This document shows positions 51,017-63,109 of a stretch of DNA of 64,000 nucleotides, in pieces. A program made the translations under genes and the position numbers. This DNA is from Nymphaea colorata (taxonomy: Eukaryota; Streptophyta; Magnoliopsida; Nymphaeales; Nymphaeaceae). The stretch spans positions 29,615,206 to 29,679,205 of the forward strand of contig NC_045139.1 of assembly GCF_008831285.2 (NCBI RefSeq), given 5' to 3'. Positions within the stretch are counted from its first letter, which is position 1; each line of letters opens with the position of its first letter. The notes under the pieces were generated by a model. That model had not been told where the DNA came from. It made no database searches and was given only the letters and a program-made list of their open reading frames with translations.

Positions 51017-53441
51017 TACAGGCCCCATCCTGTCTCCACTGGCTCTGTTCCCAGGAGTACCCTCCAAAAGGAGCCTTTCCTCTTCTCAGCCATTTTATTT
51101 CAGATTAAGATGTGGAAACGTGTTTCTTTCTATATTGTTCTGCTAACACAGATACTACCAAAAATTTCAGATTTTTTTTCTTTGTTAAATTGGAGTTCTC
51201 CTCCCAAAATCAAACACCAATTTTTTATAGTTTTTAGGGAAAAAAAAGACAGAGGCAGTTCGAGAAGAAAAATTAAGGTGAAAGGAGAAGAGGAGTCTGC
51301 TGTTTTCCATGAACAATGACCTTATCTTAGGCACAGAGTCTCTGTTTTTCAATAATGAGAAGAGCGTATTGCCCTGTTACAAGGGAAATATGGTCAAACT
51401 CTTCTGTTTCAGGACTATCAAAATGCTGCAGTTTTTCAAACTGATAATTTTCGGAAGGTCCATTTAGTTAGCCTTTTCTTCGAAAGGCTAATGTTTACTT
51501 TCTTCACTAATCCTGTTAAAATGAATGCCAGTATTTAATGCTTGAAAATATAAAATAAAGCTAATACTAGCATTCCAAGCTGGTCGATCCAAAGAAAGTT
51601 TCTATAGTGGCCCAGTTTATTAGCCAGTTGGCCCAGTTCTATTTCCGTTTTATATTACGAGGAATTTATCTTTGAGATGAATATTTAAGCAAATCTACTT
51701 AAAAACTTAATGACCCTTAAATAAAGTGGCAAGTTCAGGATTTAAAATTGAAACAATAATTCTAGACACTAAATAAGAATCTTTTGCTTAAGTATTTAAA
51801 CTGAAAATATTGAAGGGTACTCATTCACTTCACAATAAATTTTTTAATATGTGATAGCTCTATCAAATCTAAAAATTGAAAAATACCTATAATAAGCATG
51901 TGATCTGGCATAAATCATGTAGGCTGATAGACTCGCTAGTAGCTGTCATGTAGACTCGCTATCACTCAACTTCTTGAACATAAACATATCCAAAGAATAA
52001 AAGATAATTGAAGAGAGCCTAACTTTAGTTTAATATTTGATAAAAAAACTATGCAAATCTTCTCCCAGCCAGGGCTGGGACGAGTTTTAGCTGCTAAGTG
52101 CTAATTTCCCTTTTCTTGGGTTGTAGAAAGTATGCCTGATTATTGTCCTATTGTAGGTCCTGTCCAGTAAAATTTGTATATATCCTTAACATAAGTGTTA
52201 ATTTGTTCAGGACGTTGCTAAAGGGATCACAAGAGCTAACATCAGAGAATCGCGAGCTCAGGATCTGAGGAATGAGATTCTTAACTCAGAGAAGTGAGCA
52301 TCCTGGACTTGCCCCTTCTCATTCTTGTGTTTCTGATGGCATCCGTTGTCTGGTAATGAAAACACTTTTATGTCTCACAAGGAGTGAAAAAGAAGTTTTG
52401 GTATATGTGAGCTGATGAAGTGAGCATAATGTTGCATTCGACTATGGTTCACTTGGTCATATGGGCTACATGTCCATTCGTCTGCAACATGAATAGCTTA
52501 CCAAGTTCCTGGACTCTGTCGTGTTCTCAGTCTTGGGTCAATTTTGTCTGTGGCTCTTCTTTGGGTTGACGGTGACTTTTAGTGATTGACAATTAAAGTG
52601 GTTTGACAGTGCGTTGTTTTGGTTTCAGGTTGAAGGCTCATTTTGAGCATAATCCAAGAGATTTAGGTAAACAACTAAACCGACATGTTCCTTTGTAATT
52701 GCAGTGCATGCACTAGATATGGATTCTTAAGGTGACACATTGATTCAAATTTACAGATTTACTGAAGCATGACAAGGTGCTGAGCAAGAAACCACCTCCA
52801 TCTCATCTGAAAGCAGTTCCTGATTACCTGCTGGATCCAGTCACGGAGGAAGCTAGGAAGATTGTCAAGCTCTCCAGGGCAGCGATGCCCAAAGCTGGCT
52901 CTTCCCGTCGTCATCATGGTTCCAAGGGAAAATTTCGTAGAAGTAAAGATCCATTGAAGACTTTCTCAGCTGAGGTACTCTCACAGTATGGCATTAGCAT
53001 TATTGTTTTGGTTTTTCTTATACTCCTCCATTCATGCTTCTGTCCTCTCCAGTTCACCAGACAATAGTTCAGACTATAATAAAAGCTTCAGTGAACCACA
53101 ACAAATTAACAGACTAGACATCAATGCATGGGGTGCATCTCATGTCGTAGTCTGGAGTGGCCTAACCGCAGATCTCCGATGAGACATCTTAGACACTTTG
53201 TGTTGTTCATATTGATTATCCGTGTCCAGAGATCACACATTTTCCTCCCACCTAAAACTAGCTTCATTCAAATACCATACAAATTTTCTCCCATGCATAA
53301 TTATTTAGAGCTAAGTGCTAGCACATTTTCGATTGCTTTCAGAATCGCAAAAAAGGTTGCCGCCATGATGGGAAAAGGAGAGAAGATAGAACTGAAGCAT
53401 CCGACAATAGGAGATGGAAGAAGGCAAAAAGCAGTAGCTAG
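43084..53441 (+). CDS. RH16: DEAD-box ATP-dependent RNA helicase 16 (Dbp9/DDX56 family)
   Basis: Fifteen exons join in frame: 43084-43278, 43374-43532, 44223-44312, 44580-44708, 45985-46085, 46876-46990, 47297-47428, 47602-47667, 48749-48928, 49506-49601, 50763-50903, 52211-52293, 52629-52666, 52757-52974 and 53343-53441. The product is 613 aa. An acidic N-terminus precedes the Q motif (QPTPIQ). Motif I is AKTGSGKT (74-81), Ia PTREL (111-115), II DEAD (190-193, split by an intron), III SAT (221-223), then IFVNS, the motif-V region GVVRGIDF, and [10 protein letters not shown] (404-411). A Lys-rich insert before motif V and a basic C-terminus (about 530-613) are typical of the Dbp9/DDX56 group, nucleolar helicases of 60S ribosome assembly; that role is inferred from homologues. 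Intron 8 has a GC donor (CTGGAG|GCATGG), the only choice keeping LHILEEFN in frame. Intron 4 holds a mobile element. Confidence 0.96.
44781..45550. mobile_element. Non-autonomous DNA element in RH16 intron 4 (hAT-like, tentative)
   Basis: The ends are CAGTGTTATC at 44781 and the inverse CAATGTTGTC ending at 45550, 8 of 10 bases matching. Near both ends are many CGTATCG/CGATACG words in both orientations, including the palindromic CGTATCGTACGATACG. The flanks GTATTTAG and GTGTTCAA could be a decayed 8-bp target duplication. The middle is AT-rich and non-coding. Confidence 0.5.
50981..51014. repeat. (AT)n microsatellite in RH16 intron 11
   Basis: Seventeen AT dinucleotides are read directly. 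Length is likely to vary between individuals. Confidence 0.98.
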
Positions 53442-53577
53442 ATCCTTGTTTGCGGTAATGGAAGATCTTGTAGGTTTTACTTATTTAGTTTTATGTTCAA
53501 GTTCTTTGGGCTCGGCCCTGCAATTTTGTGCCCTAAATCGTCATTTCCTTACTATTTTTGTTCACAGTGATTAAGCG

Positions 53578-53641
<64 letters not shown>

Positions 53642-55164
53642 CACATACACACACACACGGAGGTGCAATATACGGTAACCCTTGAAACGGCAGAGGCAAA
53701 TATGCACACCAATAAAAATGTTTTCCAGTTTTTAATTGGACTTGAAGGGTCTGTTTCAACACTTGACTTCGAGAGGGAGAAATTGTACCACTTTCATAAT
53801 GTGCAGATTCCCCTAGAGAATCGTTACTCAAAAAGGTAAAGTAACTGAGCTTTGATGTCAAAACGGTGTCACTGCTCGAACTTTTGAATTTGTTTGTTTA
53901 AGTTTGCCGAAGCTTTTAGACTAGTTTGTAACATAACCGGCTGCAACATATTATGTAAAAATAAATAAAAACAAAAATAAATAATATAACTCATCATAAT
54001 TAAGTTCATTTAATTATCAAACGACCATCTTAAGACAGTTTAAGAACATGGTTACTGGAAAATTCAAGTTGCAGAGAGGAACAATTAAGGCTCAACTCAA
54101 TCTGTTCTTTTGGCAAATAAACTTGCCATTGTTTATCTTAAGATTGTTTTCGCTATCTTAATTATCCAAAATCACGAATTAATTCGAGGTTGTCTCTTAA
54201 TGCCCTCGGCGAGTGCAATGTGGCACCGCAAGGAAAAACTTACTGTGCCCATAGAAGGTCGCCGTCTAAAACACGACATTCCCCTGTAGTTGTTTACACA
54301 AAAGAAAAAAAAAAAAAGGTTCACATAAATGTAATGTGTGTGATTGCCTGAAATAACCAAAAGAAAAAGTTCAAGTTTCAAATTTTTTTTATTTACATGC
54401 TACCACCTTACGATTCACAGCCGGTTCCATGAACCTTTTTGTTGAGTCTTTTACCGCGTTTCTGTTTTGGTTAGCCTGATTCTGTTTAACTTTATGTGAA
54501 TAGGAGGCTAGGCGCAAATTTTAAGCATGGAGTATTGCGCGTTAGACGTTAAACTGCAATTTTGGTAAATTTACCCGTTCTTTCAAGTTACCATTTTAGA
54601 CTCCTCTAAATTTTAAGGTCAATAACTTCAATTACCCATACGAGCAGTTATTGCAAATTATCCAGTTTTCTGCCTAAGAAACTGAGAAAGCCTTTAAGCT
54701 TCTTGATGGAGAGAGGCGTAAGAAGCAAAACAACGGTAGAGCCGTGGAGGTGTCTCGAGCGCCCGTTTGAAAAGTTGACTACAGAAAGTCAGCAGAAGGT
54801 GAGGGTCGCTGGCTGCAGATGAACGGTGACTGAGGCGCCTTGGAGCGGATGCTCCCTCGCCCATGGTCGCATCCGTTTGAAAGCGGCCTTGTAAAGAGGA
54901 AGACTGAGACCCAATTGTCCCCGCCTTGATAGGTCAGAGGAGAATAAACGGCACGGCCGAGATGGCCTGTGACCTGGTCAGCCGATCTAACAGACACGTA
55001 ACTGAGCCCTTTCATCAACCTCTGACTTTCGCATCAAGACGTTGTGCTGATCTGCAACCACAGGTGTCTTGCGAAAACTAGCAGCTCCATGAACATCACG
55101 CGCCCAGAAATAAGATGAAGCTTCTAAAACTTCATATCTCTCTCTCTCCCTCTCTCTCAAAGAA
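53442..55164. other. Intergenic after RH16, with compound microsatellite
   Basis: The first part should be the RH16 3' untranslated region. A compound microsatellite occupies 53582-53658. The GC-richer patch at 54700-55020 has an open minus-strand frame (54779-55018) without recognisable features. No other gene is seen. Confidence 0.5.
53582..53658. repeat. Compound microsatellite (TA)n(GA)n(CA)n
   Basis: About 39 bases of TA, then 20 of AG, then ACACATACACACACACAC, read directly. It lies just past the RH16 stop codon. Confidence 0.98.
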
Positions 55165-55488
55165 GCATGTTTAGAGAGACAGAAAAGAGAAATATCAATA
55201 GTAAAATCAAGAATCTGGAATTACTATTTATGCTAAAGTCATGTAAGTAAACAAAATTGTAGCGACTGCAGCAAAAGAGTAAAAGAAAAAGTAGGTCCGT
55301 CCGTACAAATATTTACAGCAAGGAAGGGAAGAAGGAGAAGGGATCGATCTCATGTACTGAAGCAAACTGAAAGGAAGCCCAGGAGGTGGAGAAAGAGATA
55401 AATCCACGGGGATTGGAATGCCCGGGATTCGGCAGATCAGGAGAAGAAAGAAGCCGTCCGATCAGATAAACGGAGGAAGGAAGAATGC

Positions 55489-55908
55489 TCAATTCATCGT
55501 AGCCTTTGTGCCGAGAGGAGAAGGCAAGATCGGCCGCGCGTAGAAAAGGACGTCCATGCGCGTGCTGACCCGCACGATCGCGATCTTCTCCCTCGCGTCG
55601 AGGCCCTCGCGGACGTCGTCCTCAACGAGACGGTGATCCTCCTTCCTGATTCTCAGAACCTGGCTATGCACGATCTTGCATTCGCTCCGCCCCTTCCCTC
55701 CTCCACAAAACCCCATGCATAACCCCTGTGGATCGTCCGACACACCATCCGACTGCAAGAAACCTGAAATCCGGCCGGGATCGTCCGGCTTGCACTCGGA
55801 GGAAGGTTTCCAGGCTTTGCCGACGGTTTGAGGAGGAACGCCCTCACAGCCCATCCCCATGGCGACAGACACCTCCTTCACCGCCTCCGAAACGGAATCA
55901 ACCGTCAT
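55489..55908 (-). CDS. Conserved hypothetical protein, left member of inverted pair
   Basis: The single-exon frame encodes 139 aa, starting MTVDSVSEAVKEVSV. An in-frame ATG at 55948-55950 exists, but it is absent from the paralogue, so the conserved Met is preferred. The first 75 residues are variable and rich in Gly, Pro and Asp. The core reads CKIVHSQVLRIRKEDHRL, then EDDVREGL, and ends VLFYARPILPS followed by GTKA near the C-terminus. No signal peptide, membrane segment or known domain is seen. I do not recognise the family; several even-spaced Cys in the N-terminal half have no clear metal-site pattern. Selection for coding is suggested because changes against the paralogue keep the frame and the core. 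The gene points away from its twin, 591 bp between start codons. Confidence 0.7.
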   Translation of the reverse strand: MTVDSVSEAVKEVSVAMGMGCEGVPPQTVGKAWKPSSECKPDDPGRISGFLQSDGVSDDPQGLCMGFCGGGKGRSECKIVHSQVLRIRKEDHRLVEDDVREGLDAREKIAIVRVSTRMDVLFYARPILPSPLGTKATMN

Positions 55909-56041
55909 CTGGCAGAAGAGAAATCCTGATCCGAAAGAAAATTCTCCCATCTCCTTTCCTCTCTCGCCATTTATTAGCAGAAGCTGACAGAGAGAGAACG
56001 GGAAGGAGGGAGAAGCGGTTTCCTATTTTACGCACAACAAC

Positions 56042-56047
56042 CACGTG
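56042..56047. promoter_or_regulatory. G-box of the left gene
   Basis: CACGTG sits about 135 bp upstream of the left start codon inside ACAACCACGTGGAG. The same context is conserved at the right gene. Confidence 0.55.
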
Positions 56048-56371
56048 GAGACTGATATTTCCGGAGCTTAAGTCCGCGTGGAGATGCTGAACTGTAAAAA
56101 ATAAAAATAAAATAAAAACAAAAAAGTGAAAAACAAATGCTTATTCTGTTTCGAAATTTTTTTATATTTATTAAACACGTTGTTATTTTCAGAACAATTA
56201 TTTTTCCGGTTTAAATGGTTCTTTTTAACATTCTTAACACGAGGCTCTAAAGAATGTCCGAGAGTAATTTTCAGTTCTACGTGTCATTGAATGAGGGTCT
56301 TTATGTTCCCCCAGTTTCATACAAGGAAGCTGCTTGCCACGTAGACTTGCAGCTCCGAAATCTCGCGGGCC

Positions 56372-56377
56372 CACGTG
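56372..56377. promoter_or_regulatory. G-box of the right gene
   Basis: CACGTG sits about 125 bp upstream of the right start codon inside GCCCACGTGGTTGTTGTG. Its position matches the mirror-image G-box of the left gene, so both were copied together and kept. G-boxes bind bZIP and bHLH factors in plants. Confidence 0.55.
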
Positions 56378-56499
56378 GTTGTTGTGCGTTCAAAGGGAAC
56401 CGGTTCTCTCTCGCTCACTGTCGGACTCTGCGGGTAAACGGCGAGACAGAGCAGGGAATGTGAGAATTTTCTTTTGCATCGGGATTTCTCTTCTCCCAG

Positions 56500-56895
56500 A
56501 TGACGCTTGCTTCTTTTACGGAGGCGGTGAATGAAGTTTCGGTCGGCATGGGCACCAGCTGTGAAGGCGCTCCTCCGGCGACTGCCGGGACCGGAAATCC
56601 CGCCCTCGATTGCAAGCCGGGCGGCCTTTCGGCTTTCTTAAGATCGGACGGTCCGCAGGGGTTAAGCACAGGGTGCTGTGACGGAAGGAAGGAGCGGTGC
56701 AGGTGCAAGATCGTGCACAGCCAGGTGTTGAGAATCAGAAAGGAGGATCACCGGCTCGGCGAGGACGACGTCCGCGAGGGCCTCGGCGCGGGGGAGAAGG
56801 TCGCGTTCCTGCAGGCCAGCTCGCGCATGGGCGTCCTTTTCTACGCGCGGCTGATCTTGCCTTCTTCTCCCGGCACAAAGGCTCCGATGAATTGA
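56500..56895 (+). CDS. Conserved hypothetical protein, right member of inverted pair
   Basis: The single-exon frame encodes 131 aa, starting MTLASFTEAVNEVSVGMG. A stop codon lies in frame 13 codons upstream with no ATG between, which fixes the start and supports the matching start in the twin. The core CKIVHSQVLRIRKEDHRL is identical to the left copy; EDDVREGL and VLFYARLILPSSPGTKA are nearly so. The N-terminal half is shorter by in-frame deletions. There is no recognised domain. The two copies differ mostly in the Gly/Pro-rich half, so the C-terminal 65 residues are probably the functional part. Confidence 0.75.
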   Translation: MTLASFTEAVNEVSVGMGTSCEGAPPATAGTGNPALDCKPGGLSAFLRSDGPQGLSTGCCDGRKERCRCKIVHSQVLRIRKEDHRLGEDDVREGLGAGEKVAFLQASSRMGVLFYARLILPSSPGTKAPMN

Positions 56896-57220
56896 GCATT
56901 CTTCCTTCCTCCGTTTATCTGATTGGACGGCTTCTTTGTTCTCCTGATCTGCCTAATCCGGGGCCTTCCAATCTCCGTGGATTTATCTCTTTCTCCACCT
57001 CCTGGACTTCCTTTCAGTTTGTTCCAGTACATGAGATCGATCTCTTCTCCTTCTTCTCCTTCTTGCTGCAAATATTTGTACGGACGGGCCTACTTTTTCT
57101 TTTTCTTTTTCTTTTTTTCAAATTTTTTACTAAGATCGCTCTAATTTTGTTTACTTACCTGACTAGCATAAACAGTAGTTCCGATTCTTGATTCTACCAT
57201 GGATGTTTCTTTTTTCTGTG

Positions 57221-57406
57221 TCTCTAAACTTTGAATATTGATCTCTCCCTGCGCGCATGCTTTTCTTTGTGTGTGTGTGTGTTTCTAAATTTTGAACATT
57301 GTTCCCTTTTGTGTGCGCTCATGCTTTTCTTTGTGTGTGTGTGTGTGTTTCTAAATTTTGAACATTGTTCTCTTTCTGTGCGCGCATGCTTCTTTGTGTG
57401 TGTAAG
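57221..57406. repeat. Tandem repeat, about 65-bp period, with (GT)n
   Basis: Units beginning TCTAAA(T/C)TTTGAA(C/T)ATTG start near 57223, 57283 and 57350. Each continues to a GCGC(G/T)CATGC-like word and a CTTTGTGTGTGT run of differing length. Confidence 0.9.
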
Positions 57407-57780
57407 AGAGGGAGAGATCGCTACTAAGTTTTAGTATTTTAGAAGCTTCCCTCTTAGTTCTTTGCGCGCGGTGGTGATGGAACTGTTTGAAGGAAGACAC
57501 GCGGCTGTCTGTTGTTACAGATAAGCACGTCTTGTTGTAAAAAGTCAGAACGTTGTGAAAGGGTTCGATCACGTGTCATGGGTTTTAAACTAAAACTTCT
57601 CTTTCCTCCAAAACCGAACAACCATCCCAGCAAACACCGGAGCATTTTCCGTTTACGGTATTAGAAAACGTGTTCCGCATAGCTTACCCGACCATGCATG
57701 ATGAGTTGAGACTACTTTTCAATTAGTGGTTGGTCGAACTGGTCGGTCTGAAAGTTCAATCGTCAATGAGATTTTTTTAG

Positions 57781-57999
57781 TGCTATTCTTATAAAATCTA
57801 AACAGTAGATATAACATACTTTAGTTGAGAGTGTTGTGTTCTTCATCTAGATCTCAAAGCAACTCTAATATTGGAAACAACAGAAATGCTATTCTTGTAA
57901 ATTGCAAACAGTAGATACATGATACTCTACACTAGTTGAAGAGTATCATGGTCTCCATAGAGATCTCAAAACAGCCCTAAATATTGAAAACAGCGGAAG
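57781..57999. repeat. Tandem duplication, 2 copies, 106-bp period
   Basis: TGCTATTCTTATAAAATCTAAACAGTAGAT at 57781 is echoed at 57887 with TTGTAAATTGC in place of TATAAAATCTA, and both copies end in a TATTGAAAACA(G/A)C(A/G)GAA-like block. Copies are moderately diverged. Confidence 0.85.
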
Positions 58000-58013
58000 A
58001 GTGTCTCCTCCAA

Positions 58014-58201
58014 TCCATTTAATACACATTTCATGCTTCAAGTCTCTTATAAACAACGATGGAGCACAATTTTACTTGCTAAAATAATGTTTCATAGTTA
58101 CTAAATTTCCATTTAATACACCTTTCATGCTTCAAGTCTCTTATAAACAACGATGTTCCACAATTTTACTAGCTAAAATAACGATGTTCCGAGCATTTTC
58201 T
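58014..58201. repeat. Tandem duplication, 2 copies, 94-bp period
   Basis: TCCATTTAATACAC begins at 58014 and 58108. Both copies continue with TTTCATGCTTCAAGTCTC, TTATAAACAACGATG and CACAATTTTACT. Confidence 0.95.
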
Positions 58202-58337
58202 CTTAAACAAGTGGATTATAAGAGCAGCATCTGGGAACACATTGAACTACTCATCATCACGGGAACACCCAAAGGAAAGGGAAGGATGCTACTACCCATC
58301 GTACATTGCCGCTGCTAGCGACCCACTCAAGTCATAA

Positions 58338-58665
58338 ATGGTCTATGTTCAAACTAAGACAGCTAAAAGCCTAAAAATGGACGGAGATCATCTCAACAGG
58401 AAAAGTCCTCCGTTCTAAGGGAGAAACACCTGTACTAACCTTTTCAATCTGATGGCCTATGTCCAACCTAACACAGCTATAAAGATGGACAGAGATCATC
58501 TCAACAGGAAAGTCCTCCGTTCTAAGGGAGAAACACCTGTGCTAACCTTTTCAATCTGATGGTCTATGTCCAACCTAACTAACACAGGCTACAAGATGGG
58601 CAGAGCTCGTCTCAACAGGAAAAGTCCTCCGTTCTAAGAGAGAAACCAAACATCTGTACAGTTGT
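58338..58665. repeat. Tandem repeat, 3 copies, 107-114 bp period
   Basis: Units start with ATGG(T/C)CTATGT at 58338, 58452 and 58559. Each contains AGAGATCATCTCAACAGGAA (or a close form) and GTCCTCCGTTCTAAG, followed by AGAGAAAC. The copies are close, so the array is fairly young. Confidence 0.95.
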
Positions 58666-59737
58666 AGGCAAAATTGTAAGGGAACTACAGAACGGAAATC
58701 AGTCATTTAATAATTTTCTCATTCTCCAAAAAATTAAATGAGATGCGTTGCAATTAGGACATCCCAACCTGATAAGAGTGGATTTCGAGTCTCAAGAATT
58801 GATCACGTGACGTCTAATTGTATGAAAAATTAATTACATATAACATCTAAAAGTACAATTCATGTTCTTAATTTTCAGTATATGAAACGTGTTAGTACAC
58901 GAAACATATGGAGTGGATACACCATCAATGTATTTCACCAAACAACCAGTACAAACTTGGTAAGCAGAAACATTTTCCCTTCTAACACCAAAAATTATCT
59001 CCATATTTTATCCTCGTGGAAGATCTTTATTTCCGCTCGTGAACAACAAAATTTAATATCTGATGATATTTTATGTAGAAAAAACCAATTGCTAGACTAA
59101 TTCAAAAAAACCAAGCTTTCTTTGGCCGGCTCAATGCCCATGAGGAACATGGCCAAGCCATCGAACCGAATTTTAAATGCAAAAAAACATCAGCAAAATG
59201 TAGGACCACACCAGTAACAGCCACTTAGAAACGGATACGACATAAATTCCCGTGAAAGCATAAGCACCCCACGATTATGGCCATGCATTCTCTCACGTGC
59301 TAAAAGGGCGAGCACCTCTGAAGTTTATAGGCGAGTCATCCATTCTCATGTGGAACCCCCAAATCATTCTTGCCATATCTTCCTGTTCATAAGCCATTAC
59401 TTCCGCCTAAGATGATCATGAATTGATATAGGAGACCCTCAAGCACGGCTATATGTAACATGTAATAAACAAAAGACACAATGAAGCAACAAAGGTTCAT
59501 TCTCAGTTTCACTAACATGAAATCTAGTATATCCCATAAACGGAGAGCAAAGTTCAGGGGGACACCTGCAGTAAAAGCACTCGTAGTACAACCAAAAAAG
59601 GGCAGAAAGCTACCTAGCTACCCAGTTCAATATCATTGAAAAATGAGACTTTAGTTCAAGGAAAAAATAACTACCAACATAAACAGAAAGAAACAAAAGG
59701 AGAAGCAAAACTCTCATGAATAGGCATTGGCCATAAC

Positions 59738-61622
<1,885 letters not shown>

Positions 61623-61699
61623 GGCCGATCGGCGATAGGCCCTCTCTCTCTCCCTCCCTCTCTGTGCGATGAAGAAGAGAGAGGAGACTCGCTTCTTAC

Positions 61700-61707
61700 C
61701 TTTTATA
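61700..61707 (-). promoter_or_regulatory. TATA box of RPS9
   Basis: TATAAAAG on the minus strand lies 78 bp upstream of the start codon. A pyrimidine-rich leader lies between, as is usual for ribosomal protein genes. Confidence 0.6.
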
Positions 61708-63091
61708 CGACAAGACCGAGCGGCATAACCCCTGAAAAAGCCCTAACGAGGCTCCGTTTGGGAGGGGCGACCGAGATCGTGACTTTTCTCTCCTTTTCTC
61801 TTTTTTGCGGGACGGAAAAGTCCTGGTATTTGATTGAGGACCAGATTTGGATTCGAATATATTAAAAAGTACAAAATCGTACGATATTGGATCCGGATGC
61901 TCGTAAAAACCCGATAATTATTCAATGGACCGGATGAGATTGAGAACAAATGTGTATGCCATCTGCAGCCATACTTAAGAGACCATCGTGGAGAAATTTA
62001 ACGGCCTCAATTCACGACCAAATCCAACAAGCAGACTCGGGTGCCTTTTGGATTTCCATAGGACAAGGGCTAAATTGTCATCGTATTGGATTATCATATC
62101 GTCATCAAGATGCTTAGTGTCTTTAATATATCCAGTCGGATTGATGGGTTTGATCACCAGTTTGATTCTTATGAACGTGACTGTGGACATTTCCAAACCG
62201 TGGGTATGTATCGATCGAGTTTAACGATAGATACTTAATACTCGGAAGATCCAAACTCTGCCTATTCTTAATTCCAACTTCTTTGCAAAGTTGTGCATTT
62301 CAAACTTTCCTGAGCACTGGATATCAAGAAATGCAATCAAATACTTAAGAATGTCATTATATCTAATTTGAATATAATATTCAACCAAATCATTGTGAAA
62401 AAAAAAGGTATTGGAAAAACTTTAACATTCTTAACAAACTAGATCAGATTCAGATTTAAGAAATGACAACTTATTACATTCAAACATACATAAATATATG
62501 ATAAAGATTGAATTTAGTTTAAAATAATATCCTATGCTCATAAGATTCCATTCAAATCATCGTTCATATTTGAATCCAAACAAGTGAATATGCCAAAAAA
62601 CATGGACATGGTTAAGGATAGAACGGACTTTGATTCAATTCGTTGACGTCCCTGCAAGCGTACCTAATGGCACCACTGCATCTAATTTCTCCAACATGTG
62701 TTTCTTTGCTCCTAAACCACATCACGAAGGAACTTCGCTGCCGTGGAATCCCACGTGCGACATGCCACCTCCGAATTCATCCTGGAAGTTGTGTTTGGGA
62801 CTGGAAAGTTTTGGACGGAATGCATCGGATGCCCTCGGAGACTTTCCGTCTCCGCCGTCCGACAGAGGTTTCAAATACTTGTGATTGAGTGTCGCGGATA
62901 CTCGGTCATGTTTAGGCACTCAGTCATACGTCGACCTTTTATCCATTTTGTTTCAGTCGCGTCTCGAGGATCGCGACAAAATTTTTTGAAGTTGACCGTC
63001 GCCCCGTCGAAAATCTTAGACGGAGTATCGCGGACACCCCGTCTCTCGGCCTTCCCTCCCGCGAGACCTGACCTCCTCGGCAGCCCCTGCA
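61708..63091. other. Intergenic between RPS9 and a putative rightward promoter
   Basis: This region is AT-rich from 61850 to 62640 with GGAT(C/A)/ATCC words that hint at old repeats, and GC-rich from 62640 on. Overlapping open frames at 62630-63178 on both strands reflect the GC content; none matches a known family. Confidence 0.4.
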
Positions 63092-63109
63092 CATAAAATC
63101 AGTGGCCCA
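63092..63109 (+). promoter_or_regulatory. Putative promoter of a gene beyond the right edge
   Basis: CATAAAA (63092-63098) followed by GGCCCA (63104-63109) and then a CT-rich leader-like stretch suggests a transcription start near 63120. The rest of the window to 64000 contains no long open frame and looks like a 5' leader intron. The coding part would lie past 64000. This is inference. Confidence 0.3.

Larger units (their letters stand above)
55165..57240. repeat. Large inverted duplication, arms about 0.9 kb, spacer about 245 bp
   Basis: The left arm (about 55165-56090) and right arm (about 56335-57240) are reverse complements with high similarity. Shared segments include GATGAATTGAGCATTCTTCC just past both stop codons, ATTTGTACGGACGG further downstream, and CCACGTGGTTGTTGTGCG or its inverse upstream of both genes. 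Each arm therefore holds promoter, coding region and 3' region. The AT-rich spacer (56091-56334) is unique. Indels between coding parts keep the reading frame. Confidence 0.85.
57407..59737. other. Intergenic, rich in tandem repeats
   Basis: Apart from the tandem arrays listed separately, no gene is recognised. The open frames at 58127-58318 and 58882-59100 resemble nothing known. The last part contains the RPS9 3' untranslated region. Confidence 0.5.

Noticed and set aside
54779-55018. 79-aa minus-strand open frame in a GC-richer patch
   Set aside because: No match to known families, and it sits outside the inverted duplication. There is too little evidence to call a gene.
56697-57191. 164-aa frame overlapping the right gene of the pair
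   Set aside because: It is out of frame with the conserved core and is not preserved in the left copy, so it is a shadow.
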